A stretch of 64,000 nucleotides of DNA from Rachicladosporium sp. CCFEE 5018. Its lineage: Eukaryota; Ascomycota; Dothideomycetes; Cladosporiales; Cladosporiaceae. The position numbers and the translations under genes are program-made. The notes beneath the pieces are model-generated. The model was given only the letters and a program-made list of their open reading frames with translations, ran no database searches and was not told where the DNA came from. This document shows, piece by piece, positions 32,335 through 42,074 of the stretch (within the stretch, counting starts at the first letter, position 1; the number at the start of each line of letters is the position of its first letter). The stretch covers positions 76,955 through 140,954 of the forward strand of contig KZ111150.1 of assembly GCA_002077045.2 (NCBI GenBank), read 5' to 3'.

Positions 32335-33866
32335 ATGCTGCCATTGCGCCAGGCGAGACTCTACAGACCAATCTGCGGATCTCTTTCCATCTACCACGTT
32401 GAACCAAGCCGAAAAATTGCCACTTCGATCGCGATGAGGAAGGATCCGTTTAAGCCAGCAGCGAGAGTCGCAGGCCAGCGACAAGATGTCTGGTCCATCG
32501 TCAACGAAGCAGCACTCGCCACTCCTGTTCAGCCCGTGGTCAATATGGGACAGGGTTTCTTCGGCTATAACCCTCCCGAGTTCGTGCTTGATGCGGCCAG
32601 AGAAGCGCTGGGCAAGGTAGAATGCAATCAGTACTCTCCGACGAAGGTATGAATTGACCTGTTTACTTCTGCTCCCTGGACAGAGCCTGATCATGGCACA
32701 TAGTAGGGTCGACCACGGTTGAAGAAAGCTATCGCTACTGCGTACTCGCCGTTCTTCGGCCGCACGATCAATCCTGAGACAGAAGTGACGATCACTACAG
32801 GTGCAAATGAGGGCATGTTGTCAGCCTTCATGGGCTTCCTGGAAGCGGGTGACGAGGTCATTGTCTTCGAGCCCTTCTTCGACCAGTACATCTCCAACAT
32901 CAAGATGCCTGGAGGCAAGGTGGTGTATGTGCCTATAACGCCACCCAAAAACGGCGCCACTCAAACGACAAGTGCTGGCGAGTGGTCTGTTGACATGAAG
33001 GTCTTGGAAGATAAGATCACGGACAAGACCCGGATGATCGTGCTTAACAGTCCACACAACCCCGTCGGCAAGGTCTTCTCGAAGGAGGAGTTGCAGGCTA
33101 TTGGTGGTTTGTGCGTCAAGCACAATATCATCATACTGAGCGATGAAGGCAAGCCAGCACAGGTATTCGTGATTCGTGGCGTTCACTGACACTCAAACAG
33201 TCTACGACCGCCTCTACTACGTCCCTTTCACCCGCATTGCCACCCTATCCCCCGAGATCGCAGCATTGACCCTAACAGTCGGCAGCGCAGGCAAGAACTT
33301 CTACGCCACTGGCTGGCGAGTAGGTTACCTCATCGGTCCAGAACATCTCATCAAGTATGTCTCTGCAGCGCATACTCGCATCTGCTACAGCAGTGTGAGT
33401 CCGCTACAAGAAGCCACAGCTGTCGCCTTCGAGCGAGCAGACGAAGAGGGCTTCTGGGACGATTCGAAGAAGGAGATGAAGGGCAAGATGGAGCGGTTCA
33501 ATGAGGTGTGGGATGAGCTGGGTCTGCCCGTAAGTGCCACATTTCGCTCGTCGTAAACTCCCAACTGACATTTCCCAGTACTCCATCCCACAAGGCGGCT
33601 ACTTTGTCCTCGTCAACCTTGCCAGAGTCAAGCTCCCCTCCGACTACCCCTTTCCGGACCACGTAGCCAATCGCCCACGCGACTTTAAGCTCTCATGGTT
33701 CTGCATCATGGAGCTTGGCGTTGCTGCAATCCCGCCAACCGAGTTCTTCACAGACGCGAATGCACATATCGTCGAAGACTGGCTGCGCTTTGCCGTGTGC
33801 AAGGAAGACGAGGTGCTCGAGAGTGCGAAGGAGAGGCTGAGAGGCTTGAAGAAGTACATCAAGTAG
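32335..33866 (+). CDS. BNA3: Kynurenine aminotransferase (Bna3-like), PLP-dependent
   Basis: Exons 32335-32646, 32707-33148, 33201-33529 and 33579-33866, giving 456 residues from the first chosen ATG. Fold-type I aminotransferase: VNMGQGFFGYNPP, TTGANEGMLSAF, VLNSPHNPVGKVF, the ILSDEVYDRL strand, and the PLP-binding Lys in TVGSAGKNFYATGWRVGY at about residue 283; the substrate-binding Arg is in DWLRFAVCK. It converts kynurenine to kynurenic acid, or serves as a glutamine/cysteine-conjugate transaminase. The 33 residues before the second ATG (32434) are Arg-rich with almost no acids, like a mitochondrial presequence. Intron 2 (33149-33200) starts with GC, not GT. Confidence 0.92.
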
Positions 33867-34104
33867 TGATCGCTTCGAAGCCAGGCTTGTAGTCGGACTC
33901 AGCGCAGCTATGAGAACCGCATTACAATTCGTCGGAGGGCATGCAATGCAGATCTACAACTTCTGTCGCAGGGCATGGAACTCTCATGAATTCGTTGCTT
34001 TGTACAGTGTATATACATATATGTTGCGCGTGGGTATCATCCTGACGTCCAATCATGCAGCCCTTCCATTCCTGTATATCATGCCATACTCTCGCACGCC
34101 TTCC

Positions 34105-37100
34105 TCACTTGTTTTCCGCAGCGAACCTCTCTTCGTACGCTTGATCTTCATCGTCGTCCTCGTCACCCTGCACGCCACCCTTCTGCTCGATCTCCTGCCA
34201 CAGCGCCACGTCGCCCTCCCACATGCCGCCACCCCACTTTTGCCACGACTTGTCACCTCTCAACGCGCTTTTGATAGTCTTAAGCGCGAATTCCATCACG
34301 ACAAGAATCGAGATCGTCCCAATTAACACAAGCCACCACACCAAGTCTTTACCGAAACCATGGAAGAAGCCACCCTTGATATCATAAGGCGACAAATTCG
34401 CCGAGTACGCCGCGGATAAGAAGCAATTCCACGCCCACCACCCTGCGAAGGTAATCGTGAATGATATCACAATAGGCAACGACTTCGTGTGCGTCTCAAG
34501 GAGCAGGAGCTTAACGTTCGTCCAGACAATCGCGATAGTGAAGCACAGATCCCCGAGCGCGAAGAGATTGTTATCGCTCATCTCACTTCCCTTGGCGTAG
34601 ATCGACCACGGTACGATGAAGATGATCACGCCTTGGGCTAAAGCGCCGATCATCCAGACGAGGTACCGCCGGAGGTTCAGGCCACTGTTGCGTTGGCCGT
34701 ACGCGTACAGCTCTGGAACCGCGAGTAGAGTCTTTGCGCTGAGATCTTGCTCAACAATACCGGGCATGATGACGCAGAGCGACGTGAATAGCGTGTTCAG
34801 CGCTGTCAAAGACCAGGACTCGTACAGACTCGTGCCGGTGTAGCCGTTGCTGCGTTGGTACATTGCCTGTGGGGTGTAAAACAGCATTTCCTTCCAGAAG
34901 GTCGCAAGCACGAAGCGTGCGGTGCGGACGTAGTTCCATCGGCCATGCACCAGCAGCAACTGCTGCAAGAAGCGGAACTGCGCTATGCTGTAATCTGCTA
35001 CGCGGGCGGCTTGTAGACCCTCTTTGCCTGAAATGCCGACGCCGACGTGGGCGGATTGCAGCATGGCCACGTCGTTTGCGCCGTCGCCGATGGCGAGTGT
35101 GAGGGTGTTTGGCAGGTGCTGCGGGATGCTAAGGGCGATTGATGCTTTCTGTGCGGGCGAGGCACGGCAGCAAATGACTGAGGAGAGGCCGAAGATGAGG
35201 CTGTAGAATTGCTTCTGCAGGTCTGGTGAGGCGTCGACGACGGAGAGGGTGTAGCCGTCGATGACGGCAACACTGTGTGTAATCGAGTCCCTGGCGATAG
35301 TCTCGGCTGCGTTTCGTAGCTGTGTCGGCAGATCGGGTTTCAGAGCGTCGAAGATGAAGACATGGGATTCTGGCTTGCAGATACGAGCCGAGTGCGCGAT
35401 GTTGATGGCCGTCTCGCGTTTGTCACCTGTGAGCATCCAGACCTTGATGCTAGCTCTCCGCAGCTTCTCAATCGTCTCAGGCACGCCTTCTTGGAGCTTG
35501 TCCTCGATAGCTGATGCCCCGAGTAGATCCATATCCTGCTCAAGCATTTCAGCAACTTCCTCAATCCGCTCCTGTCGGTTGACAAGCGAAGTCGTCGCAT
35601 CCTGGTACAGCTTCTTCCATGCACTGTACTCGGCTGCGGGTATAACCTTCTGTGTGAAGAGCAACGTCCTCAAGCCCTCAGTCGCAAAGTCATCGAGGTG
35701 CTGGAAGCAACGAGCAAAAGTTTGCGCATCGTCCAGGGTAGGGGTCTGTTCTTGACTTTGCCTCCTATCAAAGGACGGCACCCGAAGCCCGTCCATTGAC
35801 CGCCCTGGTGGCGCCAGTGACCTCGCCCTAGGCTGGCTGCGCGATCGTGGTACATCCATTGAACGTCTGATACGCTTGATAGCCATGCTGGCTCTCCCTT
35901 CGATACCACTATGGCGTTCAAGCTGTATGCTTCGTCTGTGCATTTGCCGACTGACTTCGGTACTCCGGCGCACGTCATGCGATGTCCTCACTGCCAGCTC
36001 AGCTTGCTTCAGTCTCGGTATCAGCACGCTGTCGGCTCCTTTGCACAGCAGCCAGACCTTGCCATCTGGGCAGCGCAAGACAATGCTCATTCGCTTGCGC
36101 TTGCTGCTGAATTCGATGACGTCCAGGATTTCGTATGTCGACTTATCTTGCTCCTCGTTCCGGCCTGTTGTCAAGAGTGTGATGGAGTGAGTAGAGCGAG
36201 CCACAACAGAGAAGCCGAGCTCATGCGCAACGCGGACCAAGGCAAGCTCATCCGGCGAGGAAGCCTGGAAGTCGACAGTACCATCATCCTGCAGTTCTGG
36301 CAGACACGTATGGCACAACGCCAGACCTATGAGATAGTCTCGCGCCTTGCGCGAGAACGGAGTGTCACGGCGCGCATTAATGTGCGATATCAGATCTGTC
36401 GTGCTCTGCTCACGCGTATGCGCTGCTGAAGCCCGTGGACGGCTGGAGGACCGTCTAGCAGGACGAGGTCGTAGAAAGTCTCGCGGCGTGTCAAAAGCGA
36501 CCTCGGTGACTTCGATGCTGGGCTTCACAGCACTTGATTTTCGAGGCTCGTGACTCGCTCTCCGCGAAGAAGGCGTCGCGCCGGGCCTTTCCCCGTCACC
36601 ATGCCGCCACACAGTCCCCGCCACGCTCAGCTTCCTGAATTTCATGACATTCTCCGTGAGTGTGCCGGTCTTGTCGCTTAGAATGAAGCCGACCTGACCC
36701 AAGTTCTCCAAGATCGTGTTGATGTTACACCTCATCGGCTCATTGGTGACCTCGTCATACATGTCCACATCATTAGTGATTAGCCACTGCTGGCAGAGCT
36801 TTACAATTTCCAAGCTCACGTACAAGCTGAGCGGAATGAGATTGTTGAACATGATGAGGTAGCCGATGATGATTTCTTCGAATCCCACGGGTGCGTTCTC
36901 GATGTACCAGGATCGCTGCTCGTTCTGCCTGTGCCATAGTAGGTAACCGCCAGAACAGCCAACGGCTAGGATGACCACGTATGCAATGAGTGTCAGGATG
37001 ACCTGATTAGCGTAGCGTTCAAGTCGCGGCTTCTTGGCTTTCGGGTGATGATTCGCATTCATTCTAATCTTGGTCTCTTCGCCAGTGTTCACGACAAGCC

Positions 37101-38136
37101 CGATCGCCTTGGTAGTGTTGCGGAGTGTACTGCCGCGAAGCAAGACTTCTGATAGCGTCAGTGGACGAGTGTAATCATCTACCATCATTCTGCCATCGAA
37201 CGAATACAAGGTTCGATTCGGGTCTTCGACGGCAACATATCCCTTGCATTCTCGAAGTCCGGCGATGGTACCACACTGTTTCTGCGTAGCTGGGAGTGCT
37301 TGTTTGGCCTTCAAGTTCGTCTCCCCATCTAGAGCCATGGTCTCGATGTACGCAACGCCCTCTTCGCCTGACGCGTACAGTAGTACCAGATCTGCTGGCA
37401 CCGCATCGTCGCGCTTGAGTGTGACAACATCACCAACCAGGATTTTGTCCCACTGCACATGCGTCCAGGAGAGTTCAGCGTCCACCTCTTCTGAAGCTTC
37501 TGGCACTTCAGTGTGCTGGCTATCCGGTCGCGATCTCCATAGACGTGACCAAGGCTTGCCACCTGCATCATGGCCCTGACCCAGGTTTGCTCGGCTCTTC
37601 AGCACCGTAGCAGTCGCTCTGTTTTCCACCTTATCCATCTTGTGCCTCCGCCAGTCGTCCCACCCCTCCTTGAACATTGTCAAGAGAACGAAGAAGGTTA
37701 AGGGCAGAATTGTGGTGTAGTTGCCTGTCGTGCTCAGCCCGGGTATAGTCTGTGGTACACCCACGCATAAGAAGTAGAAGTTCGACAGTCGCGTGAACTG
37801 GAACCATAGCTGGCGCGGGAAGAAGTCCCATGGCGTGTAACGCGCAGAACGGATTGAATTGCTGACGTAGCTGTGGCCTCGTCGCTCATCTATCAGAGCT
37901 TGGTCATGACATGCCTGGATTGGGACGTGGCGACCGTCCTTGGAGGGCGCAAGGGCCTTGCCTCGAAGGATCGGTGCGATATGGCTCTCGTAGATTGTGT
38001 TCACCATGGCCCTCGATCGTCTACCCAGTGATCTCGCCGTCGCGCGATGAGTAGTGACTTTGCCAGCCTGCGCCGAACTACTGTCGCTGCCCAGCACCGT
38101 CTCCTGTTTGACCTGTATGTCATCGCTGCTGCCCAT
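34105..38136 (-). CDS. P4-type phospholipid flippase ATPase (Dnf3-like)
   Basis: Intronless, 1,343 residues from the ATG at 38136. The P-type ATPase blocks are all present: DGETNLKAKQAL, the phosphorylation motif ILSDKTGTLTENVMKF with Asp near residue 490, LTGDKRETAINIAHSARIC, and AIGDGANDVAMLQSAHVGVG near residue 1015. The P4 hallmark PLSLYVSLEIVK replaces the ion-binding Pro-Glu of cation pumps, and the N-terminus ARYTPWDFFPRQLWFQF is P4-like. A long basic insertion (about residues 515-590 and 720-790) resembles the Dnf3 branch, an inference. Such flippases move lipids to the cytosolic leaflet of Golgi or plasma membrane, with a Cdc50 partner not found here. Confidence 0.93.
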   Translation of the reverse strand: MGSSDDIQVKQETVLGSDSSSAQAGKVTTHRATARSLGRRSRAMVNTIYESHIAPILRGKALAPSKDGRHVPIQACHDQALIDERRGHSYVSNSIRSARYTPWDFFPRQLWFQFTRLSNFYFLCVGVPQTIPGLSTTGNYTTILPLTFFVLLTMFKEGWDDWRRHKMDKVENRATATVLKSRANLGQGHDAGGKPWSRLWRSRPDSQHTEVPEASEEVDAELSWTHVQWDKILVGDVVTLKRDDAVPADLVLLYASGEEGVAYIETMALDGETNLKAKQALPATQKQCGTIAGLRECKGYVAVEDPNRTLYSFDGRMMVDDYTRPLTLSEVLLRGSTLRNTTKAIGLVVNTGEETKIRMNANHHPKAKKPRLERYANQVILTLIAYVVILAVGCSGGYLLWHRQNEQRSWYIENAPVGFEEIIIGYLIMFNNLIPLSLYVSLEIVKLCQQWLITNDVDMYDEVTNEPMRCNINTILENLGQVGFILSDKTGTLTENVMKFRKLSVAGTVWRHGDGERPGATPSSRRASHEPRKSSAVKPSIEVTEVAFDTPRDFLRPRPARRSSSRPRASAAHTREQSTTDLISHINARRDTPFSRKARDYLIGLALCHTCLPELQDDGTVDFQASSPDELALVRVAHELGFSVVARSTHSITLLTTGRNEEQDKSTYEILDVIEFSSKRKRMSIVLRCPDGKVWLLCKGADSVLIPRLKQAELAVRTSHDVRRSTEVSRQMHRRSIQLERHSGIEGRASMAIKRIRRSMDVPRSRSQPRARSLAPPGRSMDGLRVPSFDRRQSQEQTPTLDDAQTFARCFQHLDDFATEGLRTLLFTQKVIPAAEYSAWKKLYQDATTSLVNRQERIEEVAEMLEQDMDLLGASAIEDKLQEGVPETIEKLRRASIKVWMLTGDKRETAINIAHSARICKPESHVFIFDALKPDLPTQLRNAAETIARDSITHSVAVIDGYTLSVVDASPDLQKQFYSLIFGLSSVICCRASPAQKASIALSIPQHLPNTLTLAIGDGANDVAMLQSAHVGVGISGKEGLQAARVADYSIAQFRFLQQLLLVHGRWNYVRTARFVLATFWKEMLFYTPQAMYQRSNGYTGTSLYESWSLTALNTLFTSLCVIMPGIVEQDLSAKTLLAVPELYAYGQRNSGLNLRRYLVWMIGALAQGVIIFIVPWSIYAKGSEMSDNNLFALGDLCFTIAIVWTNVKLLLLETHTKSLPIVISFTITFAGWWAWNCFLSAAYSANLSPYDIKGGFFHGFGKDLVWWLVLIGTISILVVMEFALKTIKSALRGDKSWQKWGGGMWEGDVALWQEIEQKGGVQGDEDDDEDQAYEERFAAENK

Positions 38137-39060
38137 TCTCACGAGACTACCTCTATCACTGCCCCAGCCCTCGATTAGCGGTCATGTCTACGGAAGCGCG
38201 AGATTGGTTTGTAGGCATTTAGCAGGTATGACATGATTCTTCCCGCGTTGAAGGTAAGAGGGAAAGCAGTGCGAAAGACAGAGAGATAGCGACAGACAGG
38301 AATGAAACGAAAGGTGACAGCAGATCGAGCACAACGCGCTGCACGTAGCCTCCGCCAACGTGGCCGAGGGGTGTGAGTTCAATGGTAGCGCCAAGCCCGT
38401 CCCCATGGGTCTGACGCGCAATGTGACAAGCTCAAGACCCTGCATCGGCGGAAGTGACGCCAAGGCGCAGCGCAGCCACGTGCTTGACCGCTGAACAGTA
38501 CCGACTTCATCTGTCCGAACAATGTCACCGCGATTCCGGATGGGAATGAGTCAACACGTATTAAAGCGCCTGCGCAAGTACCGCGCAAGGTTCTCCCAGC
38601 AATCTCAGCGTCTGTGATCAAACGGTGCACCCGGGAGGCGCCTCTGCATGGCGGCACCTTCCCAAACGTCGTTGTGGGCTAGGCCTTGACGGACATGCCA
38701 GCGAAGGTCACGACGCTTGTGGGCGAGTCAGTAAGGGCGAGGGCGGCGGAGTCATGCTGAGTGTACTTCGTGGCATGAGAGACAATGGTGGATCATGAAC
38801 ATGTTGCATTGATCCGGCTATCTACTCAAGGGCGCCCACCCTTGCCTCCCGCTACTACACCCTGCTACCCTGAGGCCCTTTTCCATATCATGCCCGATCC
38901 TCAATTCCCTCGACCTGGACTCAGTGCCGACGGCTATATCCGGTGGCAGACTAAACCGCCACCACAGGTCACCAAGTGATGTTTCTCCACAGTGAAGTCC
39001 ATGGTAGTGATGACCCTCCTGCCTGCGTCTCAGTAAGTCGCAGGCATCGTCTACCCCAGT
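38137..39060. other. Intergenic: flippase 5' side
   Basis: Promoter and leader of the P4-ATPase gene at the left, including a run of short purine-rich repeats near 38265-38310. No gene recognised. Confidence 0.5.
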
Positions 39061-39215
39061 GAAGCTCCTCCGCAATGATGCCAACCTGATCAGAGTACAC
39101 CGCAATGATCATAACAAAATGAAGCTCCTCCTGCGCAACGATCCTCCACCGCGCTATACCAGTGGAACGCACAAGCAGTCGAAGTACACCGCAACGACCA
39201 CCAGGCTCCTCCGTC
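39061..39215. repeat. Short degenerate direct repeats
   Basis: GAAGCTCCTCC occurs at 39061 and again 60 bases on at 39121, with a third variant (CCAGGCTCCTCC) near 39201. GTACACCGCAAYGAYCA occurs near 39094 and 39184. Looks like two to three diverged units of 60-90 bases. Confidence 0.55.
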
Positions 39216-39273
39216 GAGCCTCCTCAGTCCCTCCTCTTTCACTCTGCTTAGCTTCCCACTTCGGCCACTCGCC

Positions 39274-39982
39274 TCAGCAAGCTCCATCGTGGTAGTAACG
39301 CCACGCACCGACGTGAAGGTGAGAGTAATGATATGGCACTGCCTCTTTCGAGGCCCAGCACGGCGCGGCTGAGACGAGATCGCCTTTTGGCTCTCTCGAC
39401 CCACCCCGGTATTTTCCGAGGCCGCCCCCTGGTAGGCAAGGCGAGTTCTTTATCCTGCCTTCAGCAGCGCAAAGCATGACTGGACAGTCTGACTCGAGCG
39501 TTCGGTGATCTTGTGATGGTTGAAGGGCTCCGCGGTACGCCACATCTCTGTAGTAGGTCGTGATGTGGGGGAGTAAGTATTCGGTCGCGTTCTTACCGAT
39601 TTCGAGGACGTCGGCAACGGTAACCTGTATGTTGGCTGTCGCTTGGCGTCTTCGTCGGTCTTCGGGGGTCGATACGGTGGCCGGTAATGTTGGCTGTACT
39701 TGATCCTCGGTGGTGGTGCATCGCGGGATGACGTTCGCGTGCGAGGTATGAGGTGTTCGGTTCGAATCGTCGGCTACGGTCGCCGATAGTGTTGGCTGTG
39801 CTTGACGTTCGTTGAGGTGGTAGTCCGAAGCAACGGCACGGTCGCCAGTAATGTTGGCTGTGCTTGAAGCTCGACGAGGTGGTGGTGGTGGTGTTCCGAG
39901 GGCATCCACACGGTGGCCGGTGATGTTGGCTGTGCTTGGTGCTCGTGTTTTCGTGCAGCGCGGGATGACGTTCGCGTGCTAG
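39274..39982. repeat. Degenerate tandem repeat block with a conserved ~30-base core
   Basis: Five copies of a core close to GGTAATGTTGGCTGTGCTTG lie near 39620, 39673, 39775, 39836 and 39909, spaced 52-102 bases apart. A second element, GCGGGATGACGTTCGCGTGC, occurs near 39723 and 39960. Read on the minus strand the core gives QPTLPATV-like peptides, but in different frames (at 39274-39909 and 39774-40100), so the array is not one coherent coding unit now. It lies directly beyond the stop of the orphan gene at 39983-40780, whose tail SQPTLTSF resembles the core peptide, suggesting that the array arose from the 3' end of a coding repeat. Confidence 0.6.
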
Positions 39983-40780
39983 TCATGGTGTTTGCGGAAA
40001 GGAGGTAAGAGTGGGTTGGGAGCTCTGGCGAGAAGGCGTGACTCGATCGTCCAGGTCCATGGGGTCGCCGGGGCTTTGTGTGATGCGACGTGATCTCCAA
40101 AGCTCCGTGACATAGACAGTGGCGTGCATGGCAGCGCCTGGTGTCGTGATGTCTTGCATGCTCGCTTGCCCTTTGGCAATGAGCTGCTCGATCGCTCTGT
40201 GCGCGGCCAAGTATGGCTCGGTGTCGTTCCGTAGCGCGCTGTTGGGTCGATCCAGGTCGTCCAGGAAGATCCAGGGATCCATCTCGGACTCATCCCAGGG
40301 CGTCGTTGGTATTGGTGCAACTGTGTTCCGACGTAGGGGAGACTTGGACGTGTTTGGCGCTTGCTTCTTGGTGATGCGAAAGCGACGCCTAAGTCTGCGG
40401 CCGTGGTTGACCGACTTCTTCTTCAGTGCCTTCTTGAGGCGTTCGTACATGCTCTCCTCTTCGGAGAGTAGTAGCAGTTTTCGATTCGATAGCCAGCCTT
40501 TGCCCAGGCGACTCTTCGCTACCCTGTTCATCGATTCGACGTTCTTCCGCGAGTACACAAAGTCGCTGCAAGTAAAGAGCTCATCACTGACGTATGCGGG
40601 AAGACGTTGACGTCGGAAGTCGCGGAATTCGGTCATCGAGTACCCACGATCCTTGCACACCGTTGGTAGCGGCGGTGGTGTCGTGTACCTGGACTGATGA
40701 GGGCGTTTGATCGGCGATGCGAAGGATATCTCCTTGAGTATCTTTTCGAGTGGCGTAGCTGGGATGATTGGTGTAGACAT
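39983..40780 (-). CDS. Orphan protein, basic, function unknown
   Basis: 265 residues from the ATG at 40780; the open frame extends nine codons upstream but only to a GTG. I recognise no domain. It starts with a Pro-rich segment (TPIIPATPLEK), contains a strongly basic stretch (RLKKALKKKSVNHGRRLRRR, about residues 115-140), then an acidic patch with WDESEMDPWIFLDDLDRP. The basic run could serve nuclear import or nucleic-acid binding, an inference only. Ends next to the tandem repeat block, and its C-terminus may be a repeat relic. Codon use looks ordinary. Confidence 0.55.
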   Translation of the reverse strand: MSTPIIPATPLEKILKEISFASPIKRPHQSRYTTPPPLPTVCKDRGYSMTEFRDFRRQRLPAYVSDELFTCSDFVYSRKNVESMNRVAKSRLGKGWLSNRKLLLLSEEESMYERLKKALKKKSVNHGRRLRRRFRITKKQAPNTSKSPLRRNTVAPIPTTPWDESEMDPWIFLDDLDRPNSALRNDTEPYLAAHRAIEQLIAKGQASMQDITTPGAAMHATVYVTELWRSRRITQSPGDPMDLDDRVTPSRQSSQPTLTSFPQTP

Positions 40781-42074
40781 GTCGTATCGAACGTTGGTTT
40801 GTGACACTGCTTGCGTGTAACGTGGCTAAGCTTGCGACCCGGGATTGTGTTTCGTCTTGAAGTAAGAAGTCAACTGATCAAGAGAGTAGAGAGCCCGGAT
40901 TCTGAGTGGTTTGTTTGAGACAAAGAAAGGCGAGAAAAAGGGAAAAGCAGTCGATACATATACCCAGCATAGCATCAGAATACCGAGAACGAAAATAGTA
41001 CACACAACAGTCATCCCTACCCAGCAACGAGTAGTTATAAGACCAACCTATCGAGCGTTCATCAGTAGGTCATATTCAGCTGGTAACGCATACGCGCCAT
41101 GGTACGCATTGAAGCTTCGCGGTGACTCAACAAATGTGTGCAATCCATCGTCTCGCGTTGGCTAAATGCCTGTAACCCTAAAGCCGTATAGGTGCCAAGA
41201 GTGTGGTAGCTTTGTGGAGTGTACCAGCATCGCGTTCGTTCGTTGCTAGGTGCTTGAACGAATCGATAGTGCTGATTCATATCACGTGACAATCCTCATA
41301 ATGTGCGTGTCCGAATACGCGATCGAACGTCGAAGATACATCGGGCGTAGGCCAGGGACGATCAACGGAAGACAAAAGCCATTGCGAGATCCATTGCGAT
41401 ATGCGGCTACCAAGGCATGTGTACGGAGTGGCGCCCTTGTGCAATTGATGTAAGTGCTTCTTTCGTCGCAATTCGCGGGCTCAAGTGCTCGCAGTAGTAA
41501 CTCCCTTCCTCGACAATTTACACACCCGCAAGTCACATCGGGGCCATCTCCCAAGGGTTTGGCAGAACGATAGAAATGGTATACTAATTTCTCGAGCTGG
41601 TGAGGATCTGGACCGAGTCGCTACACTCATGGCTGCAGCAGTCATTCCTCGCTCGTCGCCCTGAGAGAGACCTTCTCAACGAGCACGCGTCTAGTGGAAG
41701 AACGACTTCAACCTCTCGGCGTCGGTCTCTCAACAGTATGGCATGTGTTGTACTCGCTATCGTGAGTGCGTTGACATGAGCAGAGGAGCATATCAACGGA
41801 GTTGAGAGAGGCGAAGCTACAGTACCGTGGGACGAGAACGCCAAAGCCGCTGTTATGACGGAGTAAGACATTGATATATCGGGCGGTCTGACGCAGAAGT
41901 GTGAGGTGGCGAAGATATTCTCGTATCCGCCGGAGGTGTTTGATAGACACCGAGAAGAATCGAGAAGGTAGTCGCCAAGGGATAGCTATGCTACACGGCA
42001 GACTCGAATTCATGCCATCATCTCAATCATGTGTACAGTCGTGCACTCTATCATGGGTGCATGATAACCTGCGT
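40781..42074. other. Intergenic, 1.3 kb, no gene supported
   Basis: Open frames reach about 100 codons on the minus strand (41282-42013) but overlap one another and show no motif. No tRNA fold or mobile-element ends seen. Confidence 0.5.
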
